Shown here piece by piece: positions 7,838 to 16,489 of a DNA stretch of 64,000 nt. The translations under genes and the position numbers were made by a program. The stretch comes from Arthrobacter sp. SLBN-83 (GTDB taxonomy: Bacteria > Actinomycetota > Actinomycetes > Actinomycetales > Micrococcaceae): contig NZ_VFMX01000001.1 in assembly GCF_006715285.1 (NCBI RefSeq), positions 2,976,001 through 3,040,000 of the forward strand, in the 5' to 3' direction. Each line of letters begins with the position of its first letter. The first letter of the stretch is position 1. Below the pieces are notes generated by a model, which saw only the letters and a program-made list of their open reading frames with translations, made no database searches and was not told where the DNA came from.

Positions 7838-8437
7838 CTACTGCGGTGCTTCCAGACCCAGCCACTGGAACCAGCCGCGGTGCAGCACCAGCCAGGCCAT
7901 GAGGCCGTAACCCGCCTGGCCCGGCGTGCCGCCGTTGGCGGCCAGGTCCTGGCGCCACTGCTCGTGGTTCAGGAGGGGTGAGAAGGTGTCGACGTAAAGA
8001 TGCTTGCGGCGGGTGGTGACATCCGCAAAGGCGGTATTCAACTCGTCAAGCCGCCGGTTCTGGGCCGGATCGAGCGTGGGGGGCGGTCCCACTACGAAAA
8101 CCTCGATGCGGTTCTGGGAAGCTGAGTCCAGGATGTTGGCCAGGTTCAGCCTGCTCCGTGCGGTGGACAGGCCAAACTCGATGTCACGTCCGGACAGTCC
8201 GATTACAAGCCGGTTCTCCGCCTGGACGCTGAAACGGCGGCCGGCTTCGTCCAGCCAGCGCGCCGCCAACCCCTCGGTACCTTCCTGCGGGCAGGGGAGC
8301 GCATAGCTTTCCAGCAGCATGCCGTCCTGGGGAGTGCGGGCCAGCACCCGGCCCAGCCAGCCGAGCGCCCGGGGATCGCCCAGTCCGGCCAGCAATTCAT
8401 CTCCTACAGCTGCGATCCGCAGCTTCCTGTCTTCCAC
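7838..8437 (-). CDS. SGNH/GDSL-fold protein lacking the catalytic serine
   Basis: A 199-residue protein with a GTG start and an AGAGGAAC ribosome-binding site. The order of elements is that of an SGNH hydrolase: block I IAAVGDELLAG at residues 8-18, a middle VIGLSGRDI, VFVVGPPPTLD, and a C-terminal GQAGYGLMAWLV. The nucleophile position of GDSL is Glu (GDEL). The usual DxxH dyad before the final Gly-Tyr is replaced by NGGTPGQAGY, so no catalytic triad is visible. It may be a binding protein, or the assignment may be only structural. It lies alone upstream of the DUF4097 operon on the same strand. Confidence 0.6.
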   Translation of the reverse strand: MEDRKLRIAAVGDELLAGLGDPRALGWLGRVLARTPQDGMLLESYALPCPQEGTEGLAARWLDEAGRRFSVQAENRLVIGLSGRDIEFGLSTARSRLNLANILDSASQNRIEVFVVGPPPTLDPAQNRRLDELNTAFADVTTRRKHLYVDTFSPLLNHEQWRQDLAANGGTPGQAGYGLMAWLVLHRGWFQWLGLEAPQ

Positions 8438-8539
8438 GCGTTCCTCTTTACTTCGGTACGGGTCTACTTCGGACGGCCGGTGCCTCCGCCGCCGCGGCTG
8501 CGGAGGTTGAAGGCGGCGCTGTCAGTCCATTAAACAGAA

Positions 8540-8581
8540 CTGCCCGGCCGGAGTCTGGTATTTCGACGTCCGGCCGGGCAG
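8540..8581 (-). terminator. Terminator of kgd
   Basis: A 13-bp perfect stem (CTGCCCGGCCGGA with TCCGGCCGGGCAG, loop about 16 nt) follows the kgd stop codon by nine bases. It leads into TTCTGTTT on the minus strand. Confidence 0.8.
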
Positions 8582-8590
8582 CCTTACTGC

Positions 8591-11500
8591 TTACTTCCGT
8601 TCAAATGCCTGCTTCAGGAGGGCATCCTGCTCCGCAGCGTGGCGCTTCATGGAACCGGCGGCGGTGGAGGCGGATGCCGGCCGGGACACCAGCCGCACGC
8701 GCCGGTCAAGGATCTCCGGCAGGTGCAGGCCAACGAACGGCCACGGTCCCTGGTTTGCGGGCTCGTCCTGTGCCCACACCACTTCTGCGTTGGGGTACTT
8801 GGCGAGTTCCGCTGCGATCTCCTGGTGCGGCAGCGGGTACAGCTGCTCCACGCGGACGATGGCAGTGGTCTGGTCGCCGGTCTTCTGCCGTGTGGACAGG
8901 AGATCGTAGTACAGGCGGCCGGAAACCAGGAGCACGCGTTCGACGGCGGTGGCCGGCAGCTGCTCATGCTCGCCGATGACGGGGCGGAAGGTGCCGCTGG
9001 TGAAGTCCTCCACGGACGAGGCGGCGGCCTTCAGGCGAAGGAGTTGCTTGGGTGTGAAGATGATCAGCGGCTTCCGGGGGCGGCTGTAGGCCTGGCGGCG
9101 CAGCAGGTGGAAGTGCGAGGCGGCCGTGGTGGGGTTGGCCACGATCATGTTGTCCTCCGCGCACAGCTGCAGGAAGCGCTCGATCCTTGCCGAGGAGTGG
9201 TCCGGGCCCTGGCCTTCGTAGCCGTGCGGGAGCATCAGGACCAGCGAGGAGCGCTGTCCCCACTTCTGCTCTGCCGAGGAGATGAACTCATCAATGATGG
9301 TCTGTGCACCGTTGACGAAGTCGCCGAACTGGGCCTCCCAAAGGACCAGGGCATCCGGGCGCTCCACGGAGTAGCCGTACTCGAAGCCCATGGCTGCGTA
9401 TTCGGACAGCAGGGAGTCGTAGATCCACAGCTTGGCCTGGTCGTCAGAGAGGTTGCCCAGGGGCAGCCATTCCTTGCCGTTGGCACGGTCGTGGAAGACG
9501 GCGTGGCGCTGGACGAACGTACCGCGGCGGGAGTCCTGGCCCGCCAGGCGTACGGGGACGCCTTCCATGATCAGGGAGCCGAAGGCAGCGATCTCGCCGA
9601 AGCCCCAGTCGATGCCACCCTGGCGGGACATCTGCTCGCGCTTTTCCAGCAGCTGCTTCAGCTTGGGGTGGACCGTGAAGCCCTCGGGAATCTCCACGTG
9701 GGCCTTGCCGATCCGGGCCAGCGTTTCTGCGCTGATGGCCGTGGAGGCCGGCGCGCTGACGCTGGAATCGGACTGCTGGGACTTGGGCCGTTCGATGTCG
9801 GACACGGCTGCGGAATCCGCGGTCACGATCGGAATCGGTGAGGTCTGGGCGGCGTGGGTCTCGGCGAAGACCCGCTCCAGCCGTTCCTGGTAGTCGCGGA
9901 GCAGCTGCTCGGCTTCTTCCTCGGTGATGTCCCCGCGGCCGATGAGCGACTCGGTGTACAGCTTGCGGACGGAGCGCTTGGCTTCGATCAGGTTGTACAT
10001 CAGTGGCTGGGTCATCGAGGGGTCGTCGCCCTCGTTGTGGCCGCGGCGGCGGTAGCACACCATGTCGATGACAACGTCCTTGTGGAAGCGCTGCCGGAAT
10101 TCGTAGGCCAGCTGGCCGATGCGGACAACGGCCTCGGGGTCGTCGCCGTTTACGTGGAATACCGGCGCCTGGATCATCTTGGCAACGTCCGTGGAGTATG
10201 TGGACGAGCGCGACGACGACGGGGCGGTGGTGAAGCCCACCTGGTTGTTGACCACGATGTGGATGGTGCCACCGGTGCGGTAGCCGCGGAGCTGGGACAG
10301 GTTGAGGGTCTCGGCCACAACACCCTGTCCGGCGAAGGCTGCGTCACCGTGCACCATGATGGGCAGGACGGGGAACGATTCGCCTTGGTCCAAGCGGTCC
10401 TGCTTGGCCCGGACGATGCCCTCGAGGACGGAGTCCACGGCTTCCAGGTGCGACGGGTTGGCGGCGAGGTAGACCTTGGTTTCCTTGCCGTTGTCCGAGG
10501 TGAACGTGCCTTCAGTGCCCAAGTGGTACTTGACGTCGCCGGACCCCTGGACGGAGCGCGGATCCTGCGTACCCTCGAATTCGCGGAACACCTGGGCGTA
10601 GGTCTTGCCGGCGATGTTGGTCAGGACGTTGAGGCGGCCTCGGTGGGCCATGCCGATGGCAACCTCGTCCAGGCCGTCGTCGGCGGCATCGGACATGATC
10701 GCGTCCAGCAGCGGGATCAGGGACTCGCCGCCCTCAAGGGAGAAGCGCTTCTGGCCCACGAACTTGGTCTGCAGGAAGGTCTCGAATGCCTCGGCAGCGT
10801 TCAGCTTGGAGACGATCCGCAGCTGCTCTTCCCGGCTGGGCTTGGAGTAGGGGTGTTCCAGCTGGTCCTGGAACCACTTGCGCTCGGCAGGTTCCTGGAT
10901 GTGCATGTACTCGATGCCCGTGGTGCGGCAGTAGGCATCGCGGAGAACGCCAAGGATGTCGCGGAACTTAAGCATTGGCTTGCCGCCGAAGCCGCCGGTG
11001 GGCCATTCGCGGTCCAGGTCCCAGAGGGTCAGGCCGTAGGTGAGGACGTCAAGGTCCGGGTGCTTGCGCTGCACGTATTCCAGCGGATCGGTGTCAGCCA
11101 TGAGGTGGCCGCGAACGCGGAAGGAGTGGATCAGCTGCTGGATCCGGGCCACCTTGTTGATCTCGTCGGCCGGGTCCACCTGCAGGTCGGGGCTCCAGCG
11201 GACGGGCTCGTAGGGGATGCGCAGTGCTTCAAAGATCTCGTCGTAGAAGTTCTGTGCACCCAGCAGGAGCTGGTGGACCAGCTTCAGGAACTCGCCGCTG
11301 CCGGCGCCCTGGATGACGCGGTGGTCGTAGGTCGAGGTCAGGGTGAGGACCTTGCTGATGGCGTTCTGGGCGATGATCTTCTCGCTGGCGCCCTGGAACT
11401 CAGCGGGGTAGTCGAGGGCGCCGACGCCGATGATGGCTGCCTGGCCCTTGGAAAGGCGCGGCACCGAGTGCACGGTTCCAATGCCGCCGGGGTTGGTCAG

Positions 11501-12409
11501 GGACACGGTGGTGCCCTGGTGGTCCTCAGCGGTGAGCTTGCCGTTGCGGGCCCGCTTGATGAGGTCCTCGTAGGTGTGCCAGAACTCGGCGAAGTTGAGG
11601 GTCTCGGCCTTCTTGATGTTCGGGACCATGAGGAGGCGGGTGCCGTCGGGCTTGGGCATATCGATGGCGATGCCGAAGTTGACGTGTGCCGGCTGGACCG
11701 CGACGGGCTTGCCATCCACCTCGTCGTAGTACACGTTCATGGACGGGAACTGGGACAGCGCCCGGATCACGGCATAGCCGATGAGGTGGGTGAAGGACAC
11801 CTTGCCGCCGCGGGCGCGGGCCAGGTTGGAGTTGATGACCACGCGGTTGTCGATGAGCAGCTTGGCGGGAATGGCGCGCACGCTGGTGGCCGTAGGCACC
11901 TGGAGACTGGTGACCATGTTGGTGGCGATGGCCTTGGCAGGGCCGCGGAGGACGGAGACGACGTCTTCCTCTGGGGCGGTGGGGGCCTTGACGTTCTTGG
12001 GCAGCTGGGCCGGGATGGGCTGGGAGCCGGTGGCCGCCTCAGTCTTCTTGCCGCCGTCGCGGGCCTCGGTCGCGGGGGCCTTCTTGACGGGTGCGGGGGC
12101 TGCTGCAGGGGCGGCCGGGGCAGCGGCGGCCGGCGCCGCCGGGGGAGTGGCAGGGGCAGCTGCCGGCGACGGCGCCGGAGCGGCGGGAGCCGGTTTTACG
12201 ACAGGGAGTTCCCGGGTGGGAGGGTTGGCAGTGTGCGCGGAATTTCCGTTGGAAGAAGAACCGTTGCCCGAGTCGAAGGATTCAAACAGGGGCCACCACT
12301 TGGCGTCCACCGCATTCTTGTCCTGCTGGTACTGCTCGTACAGTTCGTCAACGAGCCACTCGTTCCCGCCAAATTCCTCTGGTAGACGGTGGCTTGGCTG
12401 CTCTGGCAC
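8591..12409 (-). CDS. kgd: Multifunctional 2-oxoglutarate decarboxylase/dehydrogenase (E1 plus E2-like domain)
   Basis: A 1272-residue actinobacterial fusion (Kgd/OdhA). A short N-terminal helix (FGGNEWLVDELYEQYQQDK) is followed by a Pro/Ala-rich linker at about residues 60-145. Next comes an E2-like succinyltransferase domain with the catalytic YDHRVIQGAGSGEF at about residue 360. The thiamine diphosphate E1 part follows, with GMAHRGRLNVL at about 588 and NNQVGFTTAPSSSRS at about 720. There is no lipoyl domain, as is usual for this fusion, so lipoyl-E2 must come from another gene. The enzyme feeds 2-oxoglutarate to succinyl-CoA or succinic semialdehyde in the TCA cycle, and in relatives is controlled by an FHA protein. 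The start is GTG with GAGG about 11 bases upstream. Confidence 0.96.
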   Translation of the reverse strand: MPEQPSHRLPEEFGGNEWLVDELYEQYQQDKNAVDAKWWPLFESFDSGNGSSSNGNSAHTANPPTRELPVVKPAPAAPAPSPAAAPATPPAAPAAAAPAAPAAAPAPVKKAPATEARDGGKKTEAATGSQPIPAQLPKNVKAPTAPEEDVVSVLRGPAKAIATNMVTSLQVPTATSVRAIPAKLLIDNRVVINSNLARARGGKVSFTHLIGYAVIRALSQFPSMNVYYDEVDGKPVAVQPAHVNFGIAIDMPKPDGTRLLMVPNIKKAETLNFAEFWHTYEDLIKRARNGKLTAEDHQGTTVSLTNPGGIGTVHSVPRLSKGQAAIIGVGALDYPAEFQGASEKIIAQNAISKVLTLTSTYDHRVIQGAGSGEFLKLVHQLLLGAQNFYDEIFEALRIPYEPVRWSPDLQVDPADEINKVARIQQLIHSFRVRGHLMADTDPLEYVQRKHPDLDVLTYGLTLWDLDREWPTGGFGGKPMLKFRDILGVLRDAYCRTTGIEYMHIQEPAERKWFQDQLEHPYSKPSREEQLRIVSKLNAAEAFETFLQTKFVGQKRFSLEGGESLIPLLDAIMSDAADDGLDEVAIGMAHRGRLNVLTNIAGKTYAQVFREFEGTQDPRSVQGSGDVKYHLGTEGTFTSDNGKETKVYLAANPSHLEAVDSVLEGIVRAKQDRLDQGESFPVLPIMVHGDAAFAGQGVVAETLNLSQLRGYRTGGTIHIVVNNQVGFTTAPSSSRSSTYSTDVAKMIQAPVFHVNGDDPEAVVRIGQLAYEFRQRFHKDVVIDMVCYRRRGHNEGDDPSMTQPLMYNLIEAKRSVRKLYTESLIGRGDITEEEAEQLLRDYQERLERVFAETHAAQTSPIPIVTADSAAVSDIERPKSQQSDSSVSAPASTAISAETLARIGKAHVEIPEGFTVHPKLKQLLEKREQMSRQGGIDWGFGEIAAFGSLIMEGVPVRLAGQDSRRGTFVQRHAVFHDRANGKEWLPLGNLSDDQAKLWIYDSLLSEYAAMGFEYGYSVERPDALVLWEAQFGDFVNGAQTIIDEFISSAEQKWGQRSSLVLMLPHGYEGQGPDHSSARIERFLQLCAEDNMIVANPTTAASHFHLLRRQAYSRPRKPLIIFTPKQLLRLKAAASSVEDFTSGTFRPVIGEHEQLPATAVERVLLVSGRLYYDLLSTRQKTGDQTTAIVRVEQLYPLPHQEIAAELAKYPNAEVVWAQDEPANQGPWPFVGLHLPEILDRRVRLVSRPASASTAAGSMKRHAAEQDALLKQAFERK

Positions 12410-12965
12410 TTGAAATACGCCTCTTCCATGAGTTTGATTTCTCTTTGGCCCCCCGGTGCTTCAGCACTACGTTCGAACCAGTCTCTGTCCTCTGAACCCG
12501 GACCTTTGCAAGTCTAGTGAGCATTCCGTGTTAACTGCCAATAAGGGTGACCCAAATCATGATGTGGCGGACGGGGGCAGAAATATGGCGGCTCTCCGGT
12601 GCCGCCACCATGTCCCCGGGCCATGACTTCGCCTCCTTCCGGCCGCCGGAACCGGGCGTTTTCCGCCGTCCGGCGGGGCCTTGCGGCAAGGGGTGCTCCT
12701 GTAGACTGAAATTCTTATGGACAGTAAATCTAGGTGCCGGCCTGGGCGCTGTCAGCGGAGCATGAAGAGAAGCGCCGCGCAGTCCGCCCACAGAGCCGGC
12801 AAACCCCGACAACGCGCCCATCACCAGCCAACGGCCCAGCTTGCCGCAACCCGCACGGACCAGGCATCGGTATCTGCCGACCATCCTCCGCCGGGTCGAA
12901 ACAGCTTCCCAACCTTCCTATTGAGCACGCTTGAGGCATTTTCCGCACGTCAGGCGGGATGCTGA
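12410..12965. other. Divergent intergenic region between kgd and the CNNM/CorC pair
   Basis: No convincing gene is seen in these 556 bases. Toward kgd there is a possible promoter, TTGGCA (12536-12541) and TAGACT (12511-12516) with a 19-base spacer, which would give a leader of about 100 nt. Toward the plus-strand genes, TAGACT at 12706-12711 follows TTGCGG with a short 15-base spacer. A small open frame from 12717 ends against the next start, but its Arg/Pro/Gln-rich product looks random. Confidence 0.4.
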
Positions 12966-14300
12966 ATGGAGTGGCTTCTCCTTGCAGCAGGCTTGCTGCT
13001 GATCGCCGGCACAGGGTTCTTTGTTGCCGTCGAATTCTCTCTCATCGCCCTGGACCAGCCCACCGTCCAGCGCGCAATCGACGACGGCGACACAGGGGCA
13101 GTGCCCCTGCTCACCTGCCTTAAGTCCCTGTCAACCCAGTTGTCCAGTTGCCAGCTGGGCATCACCTTGACCACGCTGCTCACCGGTTACGTCATGGAAC
13201 CGTCCGTGGGCCGCCTCCTTGAGGCGCCGCTGTCCGCCGTGGGACTTCCCGCTGTGGCGGTGCAGTCCGTCTCGCTCATCCTGGCAATGGTCCTGGCGAC
13301 GCTGCTGTCCATGCTCCTGGGTGAGCTGGTGCCGAAAAACATGGCGATCGCGCTGGCCTTCCCCGTGGGCCGGGCCCTGGCGGGGCCGCAGCTGGTCTTC
13401 ACCACGATCTTCAAGCCGGCCATCCTGGTCCTCAACGGTTTCTCCAACCGGATCCTGCACGTCTTTGGCCTGGAAGCCAAAGAGGAGATTTCGGGTGCGC
13501 GGACGCCCGCCGAGCTTGCCTCGCTGGTCCGCAGGTCAGCGGCGATGGGAACGCTCGACGCCGGGACCGCCAACTTCATTGCCCGAACCTTGAATTTCTC
13601 CTCACGGACAGCGGCGGACGTGATGACCCCGCGCATCCGGCTGGAGACGATCGACGCCGACCAGCCGGTGTCCGACGTGGTGGACGCGGCACGCCGGACC
13701 GGGTACTCGCGGTTCCCCGTCATCGGTGACTCCGCCGACGACATCCGCGGCCTGGTGCACGTCAAAAAAGCCGTTGCCGTTCCGTGGGAACGCCGGCAGA
13801 ACCTCGAAGCCGGCGCCATCATGACCGAGGTGCTGCGCGTTCCGGAGACCATCCACCTGGATGCGCTGCTGGCCGAACTGCGGGAAGGAAACCTGCAGTT
13901 GGCCGTGGTGCTGGACGAGTACGGCGGAACCGCCGGCATCGCCACCCTCGAGGACCTGGTGGAGGAGATCGTGGGGGAGGTGGCGGACGAGCACGACAGG
14001 GTCCGCCCGGGACTGCTGCAAAGCGCTTCCGGCGACTGGTATTTCCCGGGGCTCCTCCGGCCCGACGAACTGTCCGAGCAGATCCCGGGCCTGAGCGTTC
14101 CGGATGAAGCGGCCTACGAAACCGTGGGCGGCTACGTGATGAGCAAGCTGGGCAGGATCGCCCTCGTCGGCGACACAGTGGACGTTAATGGCGGAACCCT
14201 CAGCGTCACCAGGATGGACGGCCGCAGGATTGACCGCATCTGCTTCCACCCAGTGGCGGAACCAGCTGCGCACGATGCCAATGACAGGAGCAAGCCATGA
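12966..14300 (+). CDS. CNNM/CorC-type membrane protein with CBS pair (TlyC-like)
   Basis: A 444-residue protein. The N-terminal DUF21/CNNM domain has hydrophobic segments at about residues 3-24, 60-80 and 100-125, including LGELVPKNMAIALAF. A CBS pair follows (VMTPRIRLETIDADQPVSDV and VLRVPETIHLDALLAELREG), with VLDEYGGTAGIATLEDLVEEIVGEV. The C-terminal part is a CorC/HlyC domain (DWYFPGLLRPDELSEQI). Such proteins are annotated as hemolysins but are more likely Mg2+ or Co2+ efflux/homeostasis transporters. It overlaps the next gene by four bases (ATGA). The start is taken at ATG 12966, and the sequence upstream has only a weak ribosome-binding site. Confidence 0.88.
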   Translation: MEWLLLAAGLLLIAGTGFFVAVEFSLIALDQPTVQRAIDDGDTGAVPLLTCLKSLSTQLSSCQLGITLTTLLTGYVMEPSVGRLLEAPLSAVGLPAVAVQSVSLILAMVLATLLSMLLGELVPKNMAIALAFPVGRALAGPQLVFTTIFKPAILVLNGFSNRILHVFGLEAKEEISGARTPAELASLVRRSAAMGTLDAGTANFIARTLNFSSRTAADVMTPRIRLETIDADQPVSDVVDAARRTGYSRFPVIGDSADDIRGLVHVKKAVAVPWERRQNLEAGAIMTEVLRVPETIHLDALLAELREGNLQLAVVLDEYGGTAGIATLEDLVEEIVGEVADEHDRVRPGLLQSASGDWYFPGLLRPDELSEQIPGLSVPDEAAYETVGGYVMSKLGRIALVGDTVDVNGGTLSVTRMDGRRIDRICFHPVAEPAAHDANDRSKP

Positions 14301-15367
14301 GCGACTGGGCCGGAATATTCTGGCTGGGGTTCCTCCTGCTGGGCAACGCCTTTTTCGTGGCCGCTGAGTTCGCCATCATGTCAGCGCGCCGCAGCCAGAT
14401 CGAGCCCTTGGCTGACACCGGATCCAAGCGCGCCCAAACCACCTTGCGCGCCATGGAAAACGTCTCCCTGATGCTGGCCTGCGCACAGTTGGGCATCACT
14501 GTCTGTTCGCTGCTGATCCTGCTGGTGGCCGAGCCGGCGATCCACCACCTGCTGGCTGTCCCCATGGAGACCGTGGGCCTGCCGGCGGAAGCGGCCGACG
14601 TTGCGGCCTTCGCGGTGGCCCTGATGATGGTGACGTTCCTGCACGTGACGTTCGGCGAGATGGTGCCCAAGAACATCTCGGTGTCCGTGGCCGACAAGGC
14701 GGCACTGTTCCTGGCTCCGCCCCTGCTGTTCATCTCACGCCTGGTCCACCCTGTGATCTCAGCGCTCAACTGGTCCGCCAACCACATCCTGAAGCTGATG
14801 CGCATCGAGCCCAAGGACGAGGTCACTTCCTCCTTCACGCTGGAGGAGGTGCAGTCGATCGTGCAGGAGTCCACCCGCCACGGACTGGTTGACGACGACG
14901 CCGGGCTGATCACCGGTGCACTTGAGTTCTCGGAGCACACTGCGGAGGACATCATGGTGCCGCTCGAGAAACTCGTCATGCTGGGGGCTTCCACCACCCC
15001 GGTGGAGTTTGAGAAGGCCGTCAGCAGAACCGGCTTCTCGCGGTTCCCGATGCTGGATGACGAGGACATGCTGTACGGCTACCTCCACGTGAAGGATGTG
15101 CTGTCCATCCCGGAGTCAGGCTACGAGCTGCCGATTGCCGAGAGCCGCGTCCGCTCGCTGGCCAACCTTTCCCTTGGCGATGAGATCGAAAAGGCCATGT
15201 CCGTCATGCAGCGGACAGGTTCCCACCTGGCGCGGGTGATCGGTCCTGATGGCAATACCAGGGGTGTCCTCTTCCTGGAGGATGTCATCGAACAACTCGT
15301 CGGCGAGATCCGGGACGCAACGCAGGCCACCGGCATCCGCCGGCTGGGTCAGCCGAACGGCAGTTGA
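14297..15367 (+). CDS. Second CNNM/CorC-type membrane protein with CBS pair
   Basis: A 356-residue paralogue of the preceding gene, coupled by an ATGA overlap. The DUF21/CNNM domain (LGFLLLGNAFFVAAEFAIMSARR, and TFGEMVPKNISVSVA) is followed by a CBS pair with DIMVPLEKLVMLGAS and GTHLARVIG-like elements (SHLARVIGPDGNTRGVLFLEDVIEQLVGEI). It lacks the CorC/HlyC C-terminal domain that the first copy has. Two adjacent members of unequal length may form a hetero-oligomeric transporter; ion specificity cannot be read from sequence. Confidence 0.88.
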   Translation: MSDWAGIFWLGFLLLGNAFFVAAEFAIMSARRSQIEPLADTGSKRAQTTLRAMENVSLMLACAQLGITVCSLLILLVAEPAIHHLLAVPMETVGLPAEAADVAAFAVALMMVTFLHVTFGEMVPKNISVSVADKAALFLAPPLLFISRLVHPVISALNWSANHILKLMRIEPKDEVTSSFTLEEVQSIVQESTRHGLVDDDAGLITGALEFSEHTAEDIMVPLEKLVMLGASTTPVEFEKAVSRTGFSRFPMLDDEDMLYGYLHVKDVLSIPESGYELPIAESRVRSLANLSLGDEIEKAMSVMQRTGSHLARVIGPDGNTRGVLFLEDVIEQLVGEIRDATQATGIRRLGQPNGS

Positions 15368-15370
15368 CAT

Positions 15371-15407
15371 CCCGTGGTGCTCCTCCGCTGCGCAGGGGCG
15401 CCACGGG
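15371..15407 (+). terminator. Possible terminator after the CNNM/CorC pair
   Basis: CCCGTGGTG and the matching GCCACGGGG arm can fold into a GC-rich hairpin starting three bases after the stop codon. There is no U-tract, so termination here is uncertain. Confidence 0.4.
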
Positions 15408-15431
15408 GCAGCCGGTCCGGTTCCACAATCT

Positions 15432-15452
15432 AAATAGGAATCATTCGCATTT
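15432..15452 (+). promoter_or_regulatory. Candidate Zur box upstream of znuACB
   Basis: An imperfect 21-bp inverted repeat has arms AAATAGGAAT and ATTCGCATTT around a central C (8 of 10 positions pair). It resembles the AT-rich dyads bound by actinobacterial Zur (core GAATNATTC). It lies 53 bases upstream of the znuA start, and the zur gene is at the other end of the cluster. Confidence 0.65.
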
Positions 15453-15505
15453 AGGTATACGCTTGGCTGTATTGCCCTCCCTTTCTGTGTGAACTGAGGT
15501 TTTCC

Positions 15506-16489
15506 GTGCGCCGTACAGCCACCGCCAGCTCCTTCCTTGCCGCCCTGGCAGGCGTCGGGCTCCTGCTCAGTGCATGCAGCCCCCAGCAGTCCCAGGCCCC
15601 GGACGCGGCGCAGGGCATCAACGTGGTGGCGTCAACGAACGTTTACGGAGACATCGCACGGACCATCGGCGGTGACAAGGTCAGGGTCACCTCGATCATC
15701 AACAATGCCGGGCAGGATCCGCACTCCTACGAGGCGAACGCCCAGGACCGGCTGGCCGTGTCCAAGTCGAAGTTGGTCATTGAAAACGGGGGCGGCTACG
15801 ACGACTTCATCCATACCCTGGTGGAGAGCAGCAAGATCGACAGCGCAAACGTGCTGACCGCCGTCGAGATTTCCGGCCTTGCCCACCCGGAGGAAGCCAC
15901 GGCCGGTGCGTCGGCAACACCGGCAGAGGGAGCCGGCGGGCACGACGGACACGATCATGGCAGCCTGAATGAGCATGTCTGGTACAGCCTGCCCGCAATG
16001 GAACGCGTGGCCGACGCGATTGCGGGCAAGCTGGCGTCGCTGGATCCTGCCTCGGCCGCCTCCTTCACTGCCAATGCGGACTCCTTCAAGTCCTCCCTGT
16101 CGCAGCTTCAGTCCAAGGTGGAGGCCATGAAGGCGGCCGCGCCGGGCAGCCGCGTTGCAGTCACGGAACCTGTTCCGCTGTACCTGTTGGAAGAGGCGGG
16201 ACTGGTGAACGCCACGCCTGGGCAGTACACCGCTGCCATCGAAGAGGGCAGCGACGTTCCTCCCGCAGTGCTGAAGGAGGCCACGGACCTGGTTGGCTCG
16301 AAGTCCGTCCGCCTCCTGGCCTACAACGCCCAAACGGAAGGCCCGCAGACGGAGGCATTGAAAAAGGCGGCCGAAGCCGCAGGTGTTCCGGTGGTCGACT
16401 TCACTGAGACCCTGCCTGAGGGCAAGACCTACCTGCAGTGGATGACGGACAATGTGAACAACATCAGCAAGGTTTTGGAGACAAACTAG
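15506..16489 (+). CDS. znuA: Zinc ABC transporter substrate-binding lipoprotein
   Basis: A 327-residue cluster A-I metal-binding protein. It has an N-terminal lipoprotein signal (SSFLAALAGVGLLLSAC, Cys about residue 24). The metal-ligand regions are DPHSYEA, a His-rich acidic loop (GGHDGHDHGSLNEHVWYSLP) and the C-terminal LAYNAQTEGPQTEALKKAAE. The His-rich loop favours zinc over manganese. The gene starts with GTG and is followed directly by znuC, and a Zur-like dyad lies upstream. It would capture Zn2+ outside the membrane and deliver it to ZnuB. Confidence 0.92.
   Translation: MRRTATASSFLAALAGVGLLLSACSPQQSQAPDAAQGINVVASTNVYGDIARTIGGDKVRVTSIINNAGQDPHSYEANAQDRLAVSKSKLVIENGGGYDDFIHTLVESSKIDSANVLTAVEISGLAHPEEATAGASATPAEGAGGHDGHDHGSLNEHVWYSLPAMERVADAIAGKLASLDPASAASFTANADSFKSSLSQLQSKVEAMKAAAPGSRVAVTEPVPLYLLEEAGLVNATPGQYTAAIEEGSDVPPAVLKEATDLVGSKSVRLLAYNAQTEGPQTEALKKAAEAAGVPVVDFTETLPEGKTYLQWMTDNVNNISKVLETN

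Noticed and set aside
9854..12385. An 843-codon open frame on the plus strand, opposite kgd
   Set aside because: It mirrors the codon pattern of kgd, has no recognisable domain and no ribosome-binding site. GC-rich genes leave long open antisense frames.
12455..12485. A possible tRNA T-arm (GTTCGAACCA) upstream of kgd
   Set aside because: No acceptor stem, anticodon arm or matching T-stem could be folded around it.
12717..12965. An 82-codon frame between kgd and the CNNM/CorC genes, ending right at the next start (TGAATG)
   Set aside because: The product is Arg/Gln/Pro-rich without hydrophobic or known motifs, and no good ribosome-binding site precedes it. The abutment could be chance.
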